Origin: Rhyacophila brunnea
Taxonomy: Eukaryota; Arthropoda; Insecta; Trichoptera; Rhyacophilidae
Length of the DNA: 64,000 nt
Direction: 5' to 3'
Assembly: GCA_022495005.1 (NCBI GenBank)
Contig: JAGYXB010002029.1
Location: 771,236-835,235, forward strand
The notes beneath the pieces are model-generated. The model was not told where the DNA came from and searched no databases. It was given only the letters and a program-made list of their open reading frames with translations. The translations under genes were made by a program, and so were the position numbers. Every line of letters begins with the position of its first letter. Within the stretch, counting starts at the first letter, position 1. Below are positions 34,101 to 46,887 of this stretch, in pieces.

Positions 34101-37100
34101 AAAATCGTATATTTTCCTTCTTCTTCGGTCATGTCCGCCCCTTAGTTGGAGCACATGGACACCACACGGCTCCTCCAAGAATCCCTGTCGCTCGCCAGTC
34201 TTCTTGCGTCACACCAGCATCTCGTAGCTCCGCTGTCCTCTATATATAGTGTTTAGCGGCTTTCCAGGACGCCGGTATCCGTTGGCTTGAAGAACAGGCA
34301 ACCCAGGTTGAAGTTCCAACCTTCAATTTGGGAAAATCTACACCATGACCTCATTGGCTGTAAACCACTTCATACTAATCTCACTCTTTGTTGCATACCG
34401 TCTAATTAATACTATAGTGCGAAAATTATAAGTTGAAGTGTCATGACCGCCGTCGTGGCGCTGCGATATTATGAAAGGCTTGTCAATATTGTAGTTCTCT
34501 AAACGGCCACGCTTCACGTTAATCTTGCCGCAGTATAATACGACAACCAATCGACCAATGAATGGCGATCTGTTTGCAATATGCATTATTATAATGTATG
34601 AAAGGTAAATGAAATCGGACGGATGTCTATCAATTACATGTAATTATTTACTGATTTAAAAAAAATATGTAATAACATTTCAATTAAATTCAATATTGCT
34701 AATTTTAGCAATATAGCCGAAATATGAATGATGACGTGAAAACTAACTAACATATTTGCAGTTAAATGGAATGGGTAATGGGGCTAAGTGACATTACAGT
34801 AACGGGAGTGTAAAAGACCTAAACTATGTCGTAAATCAACGCATAGTTTTAATTTATTTTGAAAAAACATTTTTATTTCTTGAAAATTAATATGGGTTTA
34901 ACTTGAAAACTGAATTATTTATACTGAATCGAGCTTTGGTTGTTTGATGAATGAACGAGCCATATTATTTTTACATATTATACCTACTAGCAAATCGTAA
35001 AACAGCCGGCAAAGAATGGCGCTTATAATTATGCAATTTCATCTTTCTTATTTCGTTCATACATACCTACTTTTATAACGAATTTATGTTCCATTCCTAA
35101 CTAGGTACTAACCTTTTTTAAAATTCAATAATTTAATTACACAATAAAATACATTTACAATTTTACTATTAGTAGAGATAGAAATCGAATTTTCCAGATA
35201 GAGGAGGGCGCTGACAAAAATGTTTGAAATGAGGGTTCTGAGGCATTGTGAGTTTGGGAAATTTTGGATTAATTAATAAAACTTTTCCTGTTTACCCTGT
35301 TTGGGTTATTTATGAACTTGTGTGACGAATGCCGCCGTCTCGAGCCTGATGCGCTTTAACTCTTTCACACTTCTTCGGCTGCCCCTGCGATATTGATGCG
35401 TTTTAAAAATAATCGTGGCATCGAGTGAAATGCATCGCTTTAAATGCTATCAAAATCTCAGGGAATATTGTTTTTTAATGCCACTGCTCTGACGATAAAT
35501 TTATTGAATGCGGGCCGGGCCGCTGTATGTTTGTCGTAAATGACTTCGTAAATAGGTACAATGACTACACTGGATAAGAGTGGAAAAGGTTTGATCTCAA
35601 GATGGTCGGTTAAAATTTATATAGTCGTGTCCACAAAAGATAGAAATCCTGAAAATGGAAATGCATACGTCGTGAGAGTGAGGTCACACCACAAAACAGA
35701 AACGCGAAAGTCATTCGCCCGTTGGCCAAGACTTTGAACCCAGTTTTGTCTTATGAATTAATGACGTTCATGCCATAAAACGCAAGAAACAAAACCCACT
35801 GGTTGTCTCGAAATATTACGAATATTGATGCAGACGGATTTATAGAAAATAATTTGTTCTTTAACTTGTTTTAAGTGTATTCCATATGTATCCTCATCGA
35901 GAATCGTACCTTCTTACAGCCACATCTGGAAAGTAACCGACTTTCCTTATTTTTACGTCTCCTGGGTCATAATCAATGTTTCTAACTCGTCAAATGATTA
36001 TGCCGCGAATGAATGTTTACTACAAACAATTTTAGTTATTCTTTAGTTTATTTGGTTTGGGCAAACCAAAAAACCTTCTACTTATCGCATATCTACTACT
36101 TTCTACATAATTTCATAAGTCTATATATATATTATTTATGTATGTATATATTAACTGAACCGAAAACCGGAAAACCAGTTATTTCTGTCGGAACGAAAAC
36201 CGGAACCGAACTGAAAAAATATCGGTTTTTTCGGTTCGGTACCTACATGTTCAAACACGCGTGTTATCATGATCTTACGCCCCACTTCAGCTGTCGTATG
36301 CGCAACACGTCGTACGTCTTGGACTCTTGGACTCTTGGGTCACTAAAATATGGTAGAAAATATTTTTGTATTACAAATAAAATCATTTATTAAGTAGTTT
36401 TCTTACGAAGACCATGTCATGCGGAGTTTTGCATTGAAATTATGATAGATAAAAAAGTTTTCTTGGGATTCGTTCATGTTACCTTTATAAAATTTGATAA
36501 ACTTTATATAGGTGCCCACTCTGTTAGCGAAACACGTGTCGAATTAAATAGGTACCTAATTTTTATGTGGTGAATCCCAAGTGATAGATAAATTTGATAA
36601 AGAACTTTGTAAGCTGATTATTCCTCCTACTTGTGTAATATTTAGATAACCCTCTATGCTTTATAGCAGAGCTTTTCAACCTTAAATCCGAGAGAAATAA
36701 TAAAAGAAAATGAGTTGAGTTCTCCCAATTTATTGAATTAAAAAATATTATGCTTATATGTATTTTTTTTTAATAAGTATATATTTTTACATGCACTTTT
36801 ATTTCAGCAACCATGGTTCTTCCATTCAGGTATTAAATAAAAAGAGGGACAAGGAATCGGCTTTCGCATAACAACTTAATGAAGTAGGACAACAATATCC
36901 GACAACTTGCGAGAAATAGCGACGCGATAAAAAAAAAATGCAGGGCATCACGGAGGATTTGCTTTGGTCATTAAAACGTACCCATATAATATAATATTAA
37001 CGTGGAAATTTTGCCGCAAATTGATTACCAGCCTGCCTCGCCATACTTGCCTGCTTCACCATACTTTCATATAACCTGCCGCCCCTAGGGTTCTACCTTT

Positions 37101-37830
37101 TTAATTTTGTCTAATAGCTTGATTATATGTATTAAAAAAAAATATACTTTGATATGCCAGCATATCGTTTTTGTTGCTGCAATATCCCTTCTTGCCATCG
37201 TTTATACACATTATTTATTAGAATTAGGCATTGCTTCTACCTCTACGTGCCGTTGACCAACAACTGCCTAGGAAATTCTCGTTAAAACTACAATTCGAAA
37301 CCAGACCAGTAAGTTCGTAGAAGACAGCCACGAAATGTGTAATTGGTCTTTTGAATCATCAAGGATTATCTCGAATTTATATCTACTTAAACGTCTTCTT
37401 AAACAAACATTTTCTTTTCCTCCTGCCAGAAGTACTAAGCGTAGTAACCGTGGGAGAGTCGTCACGTTGATTGGTCATAAATTCTTTACTGAAATATCTC
37501 TTCGACAGACACACAAATAACGGCCGTTGGCGAAAACTTCCTAATTGGCGGTCGTGATTCAATCTTCAGGAATTTGAGTTTTTTTCTAGTTGGCATGGGA
37601 GTGCATTCAGGTCTGTCACCTGTCACCCCCGCAAAATACCTATGACATGTTCTATCTATACAACATGTAATTTACTCTATATTATTCAACCGTGCATGAG
37701 TTGTTTTCATCTAACACTAACCCCAAGTTAAACCGACCAACATCATGAAAATATAGACACATAATTTTGTGAAAACGAATTTACAGTTAGATAGGTACAG
37801 TTTTGGGTTTAAAGTAAACACCTACAAGAG
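34101..37830. other. Mostly AT-rich stretch with a few islets
   Basis: 34130-34330 is GC-balanced with no family recognised. 35280-35560 combines TTATTTATGA, TGATGCG, ATGCATCG and GGGCCGGGCCGC words and may be non-repetitive regulatory DNA. 36155-36242 contains AACCGGAA repeats and an inverted pair (GAACCGAAAACCGG / CGGTTTTTTCGGTTC). The frames at 36013-36393 (+) and 37268-37520 have no recognisable motifs. Confidence 0.3.
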
Positions 37831-38488
37831 CAGGGATGGCGAACCTTTTTACGTATACTTGCCAAAATTTCCCAAATATTATTTTTTGACTGTTTGACGT
37901 GCCGAGCAGTTTTTCGAGTAGTTCGAGCAGGAAAAAATGAAAAAATAGTTATAAGAATTCTTTTTAAAAAGTTCAAAAATTATAAGCAATTGAGTTCTTG
38001 AGTATTATTACTATAATACACTACTTAGTTTGGTTATTTACGCACAAAGTGACGCCAAATTTTCTCGGATCAGATGAGGCATCCTCTCGAAACAGTGGTC
38101 TCAAGCATTGTCAAATGATTGTGAATTATGTGTGGCGCATAAAATATAATGACCCACCCATCTATGCAGTTTAAATTAATTATACCTAATGCTTATTCTT
38201 CAAGAATATCAGCTGCCTGTTTTTTTTATACAATGAGATCTGTCATTTTATGCATGAATTTCGTCGTTTCCGTTTGCTCATAGATTGACAAATATTATTG
38301 GTAAAAATATTATTAAAAACCGAAGAAAATACGCATTTTTAATATTATATAATATATATATTTAGGTATTTGTAAAACTTTTTGTAAAAAAAATATCTTT
38401 TTATACTTATCTACTTTTTTTCTCTTCAACACAAAACATTCGCGTGTCATGCAAAATCATCTCGCGTGCCATAGGTTTGCCAACCCTG
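37831..38488. mobile_element. hAT-like MITE with CAGGGATGGCGAACC ends
   Basis: Left end CAGGGATGGCGAACC; right end in reverse CAGGGTTGGCAAACC (13 of 15). The flanking 8-mers TACAAGAG and TACTAGAG differ at one base, a convincing hAT target duplication. Subterminal GACGTGCCGAG on the left and GCGTGCCATAG on the right hint at longer related ends. No coding frame. The termini match those at 63-636. Confidence 0.8.
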
Positions 38489-40270
38489 TACTAGAGGCAC
38501 TTAGCGGAAAAATACAAAGCTTGCTTTTTTGAGACATTACGGATTAGTAAAATACGTTAAGAACATTAAAGAAACTATTTTTTTATATGGAGTAGGTAAT
38601 GAATAAGAAGTTTCTTAAGCTATTAAATGCGGTGTCTTTCTCTGATACGCATATCGTCAATCTTTCCTTGGAGAATGAGCAGGATACTGTACTTCTGTCG
38701 TCCCATTATAGTGTGCCTAGGTACTATATATACCTACTAGGTGTGTTGTTACACAAAACTTCTCTGCCATCTTCCGTTCATTAAATAAAGCCAATATTAC
38801 TCCACATCAATTTAAGGATACGTCTATTCCTATACACCGTCATCTCAAAGGGTTCAAGTTAGGTCGACGTATCTATTTCTAAGGAGGCGTCTCATTTTGA
38901 GAAAGACATTCCCTGTTTTCTCAATTCCTGTTTTAATTTCTGGATACACTTGTTCTCTTGTACCTATATTTTATGTAGTTTATATCATTTTTATATTTTG
39001 TACCCGAGAGACTCTTCAATAGACCAGAAAAGAAAAGGTACAAAGGTACTCAGTTGATTTGACTATCGTTGAGGCTATCGTTGAGGCTATCGTCAGTGCC
39101 AATGCTAAAAGCATCTTCAACCAATCTCGATTTATATAAATAGAATTTATTATCTCTGATGAATTAAATTTTACCTGCATCACAACGATTCTGTTAATCA
39201 GTTTGAAAAATGAATGAAAAAACTCGTTTGTGGACTACTATGTATTAATTGATATGTCAACGCGACACCTAGTTACTCTAACGACGCGTACGCATCTCAA
39301 TCATCGGTGTTTTGGCACAGTGCCAGCTGCCAGCTCGTGACCTGCCCGCCAATGAATAATAATTTCGAATTTCTCATTTGATCGCGCGTTGATTAATCGC
39401 CTGTTTTGATTTGAAAATTTCATTTCTGTCACTGGCCGCGCACCGCAACCATTCGTCAGCCGAAAACCACGCGAATATTATCTTTGTGGCCTCGGGCTGA
39501 AAGTACTAAGCGACGACACGAGCAAGTGCAAGTCAAATTTTGAATCAAACTGTGATTGTTGCGGCGAATTTTGTATAATAATATTATTGTCTTCGCTATG
39601 AAAGATTTTTTTTTATAGTCAAGAATATTTATTTTATTTATTCAATAAATATCCGAAAGATGGCGTTGTGCGTTTCAAACAAAGTCGCACACTTAATGAT
39701 GAGCTAAGTCCATTAATAGTTGCATGTAAGTGTTTACCGGTAGGACTGTACTTCACAGGATCATTTCTGTAGTACTTCCTCCCTCGTAACGTGCACACTC
39801 TACCAGAGTGACACTCCGCGATGAGGAGACGTGGTGGGGTTCCTTGAGCGTGAGGCAGGCTCTGAGTTGGATCTTCGGATTTAACTCTCGGCCCTCGATG
39901 ACCGTTCACCGTCCGATTGGATCTCGGACGGTTGGGGAACTTTCGCTTTCTGAGCGGTTTTTATATGAATAGACATTACTACGATTATGGCAGCCAAGGC
40001 CCAAGTGACGTGACGTCAGTATCTGATGAATGATGATAACTTGAAGGCAAGGATTATTGACTGAAAACCAAGCGATATTATTTTTTGACGACGATGATTA
40101 TGAAGCATATAATAATTGTTATAGTATGGTTATTATTGGTATTTGAACTATAATTTGGTCACCACCCGCGTACTAAAAAGTGTAGATACCTACCTTATAC
40201 CTAATTGCGATATTTTACAACTCTTTCGGTTCACCAAAAAATGTTCCTCTATTACCTACTATTTTTTTTT
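38489..40270. other. No gene; candidate regulatory segment
   Basis: 39066-39098 is a short tandem repeat of GAGGCTATCGTT. 39250-39580 contains E-box (CAGCTG), TAATCG, GATTAATCG and CG-rich words in dense order and may be an enhancer-like host segment. 39670-39950 is GC-balanced; the minus-strand frame there (39634-39909) shows no family motif. Confidence 0.3.
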
Positions 40271-40495
40271 CCGACCATGTCCGATCCTAATAGGATCATA
40301 TGGGCCTCCACAGGGTAGAGCTATGTATTAACAGATTTTGTTTTTTTTACGAGAAATGGATGTCAGCCACTTGCTAAACCTATTAGGTCCATACCCTGAC
40401 TCGTACACAAATTGAAAAACAATGTGTGTACTTGCCAGACCCAGGATTCGAACCTGAGACCCACGGCGTCACGCCGTGGGTCGGCGTGATAGTCC
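40271..40495 (-). repeat. tRNA-derived SINE, copy 4
   Basis: On the minus strand, GTCTCAGGTTCGAATCCTGGG is an intact B-box arm. The body follows: CTGGCAAGTACACACATTG, TTTTTCAATTTGTGTACGAG, GACCTAATAGGTTTAGCAAG, TGACATCCATTTCTCGTAAA, and the end CCTATTAGGATCGGACATGG. This is the most complete body and B box in the window. The expected A-box half is replaced by an 11-bp perfect inverted repeat (GACCCACGGCG / CGCCGTGGGTC, 40458-40482). Confidence 0.85.
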
Positions 40496-40920
40496 AACGC
40501 TTATTATCGCAGTCGTACTATTAGTAGGTACTTCACATCAAATTAAAGTGAGGAATTTATATGTTGAGAGGTGTATTTTTCGAATATTCAAATTTATAGT
40601 ATTTTAGGCGTAGGTACCTACTATAGTACTACATAATAATTATATAACTTTTAAATATCCTACCATAGTACGCTGGACAAAATTATAGTACAGTTGGCAA
40701 CATTGACTGTAGTCTGTAATCCTCTTGTCCACACGTCTCTCGGAATCGAGAGTTTGTCAGCCTTCCTTATTTACGTCATAATATAATAGACGTATGTATA
40801 CATCACCTAACTCTCGCGCTGGCTATAGGGTAAAGAAAAGCGCCACAGTAGCAGAATGAAGACTTCGGCTGCCCATTGCTGTGTGCTTCTAGCGTAGTCG
40901 ACTATGATGACGTAATCCTA
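40496..40920. other. AT-rich; motif shared with 51480-51660
   Basis: 40660-40710 contains, reversed, the words ACTATAATTTTG and a GTTGGCAAC end that resemble the repeat at 51480-51660 and 54000-54135. Otherwise nothing is recognised. Confidence 0.3.
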
Positions 40921-41475
40921 AGCGATGGTGCCCACAGACGCGTCGGGCGCGCGAAGTCGGCGAATGCAGTGTTTATTCATAACCATAATCACACGTCTCT
41001 TCCCGCGCATTACCCTTCACCTATGTTATAAGCGGCCCAAGCAGCACAAAATAAATATTATTACAGCGCCTCTCATAACAAAGCAATAAAAATATTATAT
41101 TATTTCGGGGCTTGTAATTAAAATTTACGATGACATTATTCAACCAGCGATAAACTGAACACGCAATAAAATAAAACAATGACTTCTCTGTAATTAAATA
41201 ATTGCTTTCCGCCCGTCGATCGACGATGCCTCGCGCAGCATGTTTTTGCTCGCTCTGTTCAATGAATGGACTCATTGTATTTTCTTTCATTCGTATCGCC
41301 GAGAAGCGGTGATTCGCGAAAAAACGATGATTCATGCGGCGCGCGCGTATAATGCGTCGCCATATCCAGTGGGCGCTGGCGTATTTGATTACGTTGTATT
41401 TTCAATGATTTATGCGCCACTTGTAGAAATTTTGCGCGAGTGCGGCGCCCGACGCGTTCTGTGGGCACCATCGCT
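40921..41475. mobile_element. CG-rich TIR element (AGCGATGGTGCCCACAGA ends)
   Basis: 40921-40953 and 41446-41475 are inverted repeats: AGCGATGGTGCCCACAGA exactly on both sides, then ACGCGTCGGGCGC with a one-base indel. The interior is CG-rich, with GCGCGCGTATAATGCG and ATCGATCGACGATG. The 170-residue + frame (41240-41752) runs across the right TIR and beyond, so it is probably not a gene. No target duplication was found. Confidence 0.6.
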
Positions 41476-42443
41476 AAGACAAATTTTGATGACCCACCCT
41501 GTTGGTCCGAACAAAGAAACCACACGGAAAAGGTTTAGAAACTCTACCTTCTACCACAAACTATTCAAACCACGCCATTTTGATATATCACATGTTTCTG
41601 TTGGAAATTTAATTTCTGTCGGCGAGCTTTCGCCGAATCCATTCGTCAAGAAAAGCGCGCGAAAAATAACAACAAAAAAATCAAACAGAAACAAATTTCA
41701 AAGACAAACGCAGACTTTTACGATGTGTTTGAAGTTCTTTATGTGCTTTTAATCGCGAGAGCTGCATGCCTTAAGACTCCTCAGACGTTTTAAGTGGGAG
41801 CTTTGATGAAAGTTCGCCGGAATACAAACGAATAAAATAATTACGACCGTTGTAAACTTGACCGCTGGATTTGGAGTTAGTTTGTTTGAAAGTGTAGCCC
41901 CGGACTAATAATAAATTATTCATAGCTGTATTTATTCATGGCAATCAACCTTTTTGGAGAAACGCGGACCTGATAGTTACAGTGTATCATCTTCTTTAAA
42001 GTAGTACCTACTCTTTAATTAGTTATTGTCATCGTTTCCATCTATCTATTCTATTCGATTCCGGCAACGGTGTAAAAAATATAATATTACCACCACAGAC
42101 AGATGACAGAACTTACTAGAACTAGAGCGAACTTTATAAACTTTTAGTTTTTGATAATACCTATGTCTTACATACTTACTGCCGTGACGATTAAACCTCT
42201 TGGCGATACTTCTGGCACATTATTAGATTGATTAATATTGATAGCCAGTGTAGTATATTAATCATTTATTTATTTACATTGATACCCCGAAGTTACTAAA
42301 AGATAAATATTTAATAAAATTGCAGTTCTTTGTACATATTAATGTGTACAAACTATTTAAAAAGTTCTGACGACACATTTCCTTCACGTTTTTTTGCGCA
42401 GCATGTTAATATGTTTTGTCATTCCTTGCTTTTTAGCTATAAG
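41476..42443. other. No gene seen
   Basis: 41476-41790 is A-rich on the + strand with CG-containing words and carries the tail of the 41240-41752 frame. That tail is a Lys/Asn/Thr-rich sequence with no motif. 41800-42443 is ordinary AT-rich DNA. Confidence 0.3.
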
Positions 42444-43035
42444 TAGTGTTGGGTTTCGGGAATTTCCCGACGGGAATTCTGGAAAATTTTTCGAGATTTT
42501 ACATCAGAATCTCGAGAATTGAAATTTTTAACATTTCGGGAAATCCCGGATCTCGAGAATCTTTTCTCGGGATTTGGGATTTCTTTATTATCAAATATTA
42601 ATTGAAAAAACGATTTTCTATATGAAAAAAGTGGACATAAAACACAAAACGTTTAGAGACTGATCGGGGCATTTAACACAAAAGCCAACGTCGACTCAAA
42701 ATGAGCGCAAATTTTTGCATCATCAGAGAATTTTGTTTCTCAAAAGCGTACGCGATTGTCAGACGCAGCGATTGACAGTCTTTGTTTTTTGAAATTCTAT
42801 TTTATTAAGTAATGTTTTGAATTATTTTTGTTTTCCTACTTCTATTTTGTTTGTCTTCTTATTACATAAGTAAAAACAAAATCATATTTTGTTGGAATTT
42901 GTCTGTTTTTACACTGATTTTAGGAATTTTACAGGTTTTTTTAAATTCCCCGATATCTCGAGAATTCAAAATTTCATAATTTCGGGAAATCCCGAATCTC
43001 GAGATTGAGATTTTCTCGGGAAATACCCAACTCTA
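42444..43035. mobile_element. hAT MITE with perfect 8-bp target duplication and internal palindromes
   Basis: It starts TAGTGTTGGG and ends CCCAACTCTA; the flanking 8-mers are GCTATAAG on both sides, identical. Inside each end lie repeated palindromic blocks of the type TTTCGGGAAATCCCGRATCTCGAGA (near 42470-42570 and 42945-43025). The two ends can therefore pair with each other and each can fold on itself. The middle is ordinary AT-rich sequence. No coding frame. Confidence 0.9.
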
Positions 43036-43402
43036 GCTATAAGGAGTCTTGTTTTCTAAAAAAAATAACCCCTTTTCAATTGAGCTGACAACTTCTGTCA
43101 AGCTTGCAATAATTGTACATACATTGTGTTAGGCTTACTTGTCTATTTACTGGTTCAAATCGTTTCATTATGTTGTGCGGTGCCCAGATGTCCGTCGTTC
43201 AGTTGTCCTGTCAGCCACTTTTGTCCTAGTGTCCGGCCGGCGGCGCCAAATCGTTATATTTATAAGCAGACAAAACTTTCAATCCAATTATTTTAGTTTC
43301 ACGCAATTTACAAATGCATGAAGCGCGTAATTATCACGAATGCGAATATTGCGTCGCATGAATGACGTGTATTATGGATACGGTGACCATGCGTAGTTTA
43401 TG

Positions 43403-43685
43403 TAAGAGAACAGCAGCCCTATGTTGTAACTTGTGACATGAAGTCACCCGGCTACATGACGACATATGACATCATTGTGACGTACTACCGGAGTGAGTCA
43501 ATAGTCTTCGAGAAATTAACGCTACTCTAATACTGGCGTTATTCATTGTCCCCATACACAAGTAAGTGTTTCAGCATAATAATATCTATGGTGAGCCGTG
43601 TGCATTGGGCATACATCACAATTACGTCATGTCGTCGGGTGACTTCATGTCACAAGTTACAACATAGGGCTGCAGTCCTCTATTT
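43403..43685. mobile_element. Fold-back element with 37-bp perfect inner arms
   Basis: 43413-43449 and 43637-43673 are perfect inverted repeats of 37 bases (GCAGCCCTATGTTGTAACTT and onward). Pairing continues with gaps inward (ACATGACG) and outward (AGAGAAC/AGAGGAC). About 190 bases lie between. No target duplication was identified. A fold-back MITE is the simplest reading. An ORF covering the right arm (43546-43740) is chance. Confidence 0.7.
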
Positions 43686-44885
43686 CATTGATCTCTCCTT
43701 TAGATTTATTTATTTAAAAAAAATGTCCTTTATTTCGTGAAATGAAATGGTAAATTGATAATTGGCGTGCAGCAACGACCCACATAAATATATTAAAACT
43801 CAGTGACGTCCCTAAACAAAATGCCGCCCCTGGGCAGCGCCATATTATGCCGCCGCATTTTTTTATACTTACAATATTTTTTATCATCCGCGCTCGTGTC
43901 GTTTCTAGTCACCAATGACGTCGAAGGGCAACGGAAGTAAACTAGACATTGCGAATCCGACAAAAAATTAAAGTCATGTTAAACCTTTTATGCTAATTAC
44001 CTAATACATTTTGTTTCCAACTACTATAGTGAGCTGAATTTTTGGAAGAATAGATATTTTCGTTATTAAGTAGGTACTCAGTTTAGTTAGTTACTTATAT
44101 ATCGATTTGCCGCCATTCGAGTAACTGCCGCCCCAAGTGACGCTCAATCTGCCTACCCCCACGGGACGTCAATGTTAAAACTGTCTTTTCACCGGTAATA
44201 AAAAAACTATTTAGGCAGAGTTGATTGGTCGGGAAGAATTGGGGACAGTTTACTCGATGACTAAACCAAACCGGCTTGAAATGTTTTTGAATGAATCCTA
44301 ATACGAGAAATCCCTCTGTGCGCAAGGATCGAGTGAAGCTATCTGTTTATTTCCAGTCACTGGGCCTTAAATATAACTAACGACCAATTATTCGATGAGA
44401 CTTTATGTATCAAATATTATGTCACCAGTGAAAAGATCAAAGATTGGCGGCAAAATGACGACATGCCTTGCCAACAACATGCGTAACTTTCAAAAACATA
44501 AAAAAATCGTTGAGTTTTCCTTATGGATCCCCTTGGATCTAATCCCCCCCCCACTGAACGAGTATTTTCGTTAGTGCACAATATAATATATAAAAAATGT
44601 TATACTTAAGAACCTACTTAAAGCTTTTTAGTTTTAGTGAAATACATAAACACAACATGCCTTTTTAAAATTTCGAAATATTTTTTTATTTTTTCCTTTA
44701 ATTTCTCCGGGAAAATATGGTCACTTAAATTATAGGGCACATATTATGCTCAACATAACACGCATGCGTTTGGTTAGAAATATTATCTTATCGGTAGTCA
44801 ACTAAAGTGGTAAAGAATATACATTTTCTTACTGGTAAACTTGTTTTCGTCACGCGAAGACAGTAGTTTTATTATCGCGCAGTAG
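43686..44885. other. No gene; possible hAT end
   Basis: CAGTGACGTCCCTAAACAAAATGCCGCCCC at 43801 looks like a hAT-type terminus, but no matching right end was found. A C9 run lies at about 44545-44553. The minus frame 44095-44325 has no motif. Confidence 0.3.
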
Positions 44886-45598
44886 CAGTGGCGGAACTTC
44901 TTTCTATTTTGCCCCTCTCCGAAAAAATAGCAATAAACATAGTACTTACCTAATTTAACTTTCAGGGTCGTTAGTTATTTCTGTAAAACATTATATTTCG
45001 CAATTATTCTCTAAAAACCATATTGGGTGTCAAGAATGATTATTATATTTAAAACTGGTCGTTCTGTGACACACAATACTTAATTACTTTTGAATCGCGT
45101 GAAGATAAAAAATTATTGTTAATTTGGAAGAAAAAATAGTGAACTTAAGGCACATTCATACCGAGTAATCAGTTCGTAAAAATGCCAGAGAAGCGATTAA
45201 TCAGTCTAATTCCGAAGTGATTATGGGAAAATTTATCGCCCTTTTACTCAGCGCGGTAAGATTCGATCTTTTGCATTCCGATGAAAAGTAGAAGCAATGG
45301 GGCTCAATGGGATTTTAAAAACAGCGACACATCATTATTTTTTTCTGTTACTGCACCACTGTTAAATCATACAATAACCACAAAGATACTGTTCGATATG
45401 ACTGAATAAGACTATATTTTATTCATGTAAACATGTATAATTTCTTTTGAACTTTTTTCGTTTTACGTTGCTATTGGAATGATGTAATAATGGATGTACC
45501 TACATACATTTATCATAAATACGTACCTTTAAAAATAGGACCCAACCGGGGAGCCTCCCCGGCACTGCGAGCTCTTGCACCGTGTAGTTCCGCCACTG
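44886..45598. mobile_element. hAT MITE with CAGTGGCGGAACT ends
   Basis: The terminal 13 bases CAGTGGCGGAACT are exactly inverted at the right end (AGTTCCGCCACTG). The flanking 8-mers CGCAGTAG and CGCAAAAG agree at six positions. No transposase. The right end carries GGGGAGCCTCCCCGG, a short inverted pair. Confidence 0.75.
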
Positions 45599-46887
45599 CG
45601 CAAAAGAAAGATGCGATCAGATAAGCAAACAACATTGTGTTCTCGGATATTCACGATGTTATCCAGAGCTTCGGTGTTCTCCCGATAGCGATTGCGATCC
45701 GGAACCCGAACCGAACGCCTCAGCTCGGATTAGGTCGGTAATCAATCAACGGCGAGACGTACTACTCATCATCAACCCAGCGCCGTCCTCTTGTTTGTTA
45801 GTACTTCATTGTTGGCTTGTTAATTTACGACTCGCTACGGTGATGATTTTTGCTGTAAGCTTGCGGGAATTTCCCAGGACGGGTCTGTTTATTTTTTTTA
45901 GCTCATTTTGATTTTGCGTCTTTGAAAACTTCAAAGACGCAAAATTATTTTCTCTGAAGTTTAGTGAGTGATACAACACACTAGGGTTGTTTGTGTTAAT
46001 GATATCATTGGTGGTTTTACATGTAAATTGAATATTCTATCTAAAAGTGAGAAAACACAGTTTTTTTTTCACAATATTGTTTATCTTTATATGTGTATCA
46101 TGGGTAGATAGTAGATACATGTTTAGACCACTGTAAACTAATTTGGTAGCTATACACACAGCAAATTAGGGGGCTCCGGTTTTAATCCGAGTGTTTAGGA
46201 TTTGGAACTTCACGGCTTGTTTAGGTAGGGCTAATAAGAAATTGCTAAACTCCCATTTTAAAAGTAAATAATTACAAGATAAAAAGAACTTGTTATGTAC
46301 CACGTTTTTAAATTTTCTGTTGAATCATATAAACTTGACAATTATATGTATTAATAATAATTTAGGACAAATAAGGCAATTGTCAACGAATCATTTTTTT
46401 GCTATTTTGCAAACAAACAAACACTTATAAGACTGAAATGTCATTTTGATTTCCATAGTAACGCACGTATATATTAATAATTTAGTTGCTAGGACCCCAG
46501 ACCCCTAGCAACCAATAATAGTGGATTGGAATACGGATTTCTTCCGAAATAACTTTTCATACAAAACAGAATTAACAGAAAATGAATTCAATTCCACTTG
46601 AAGATGGCTAAAAGTATTGAAATAATGCATTGGCATCGTGTTCTGATGTAGGTATTCTAAAAGTTTCAATGTCAAATTCAAATAGCTAGTCGGGAAGTTA
46701 GTTAAAAATTGATTGCAAGATTTGTACTGGATAAGCAAACACCGGACAAACAAGAATACGAGCTAAGAAAAATGTGGCAAATAAATAAAAATGCAATTTT
46801 TGATAATAAGAAAAATTCACGTAAAATGTCGACGTTTTTAGTGTTATTTTTTTTTACTATAATTTTACTGGTAAAAATATGTTACTT
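45599..46887. other. No gene; small 15-bp-arm hairpin
   Basis: 45911-45925 and 45931-45945 form a perfect inverted repeat (ATTTTGCGTCTTTGA) with a five-base loop. 45640-45800 is CG-balanced with no recognised content. The rest is AT-rich. Confidence 0.35.

Noticed and set aside
36013..36393. 126-residue + frame
   Set aside because: It opens with a non-ATG start in AT-rich DNA and runs through an inverted AACCGG repeat; no motif is visible.
36440..36605. CTTGGGATTC inverted pair as termini of a MITE
   Set aside because: Only ten bases pair, the rest of the arms does not, and no duplication flanks them.
41240..41752. 170-residue open frame on the + strand
   Set aside because: It crosses the right terminal repeat of a CG-rich TIR element, has a low-complexity Lys/Asn/Thr tail and no recognisable domain. 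GC-rich DNA lacks stops, so the length alone means little.
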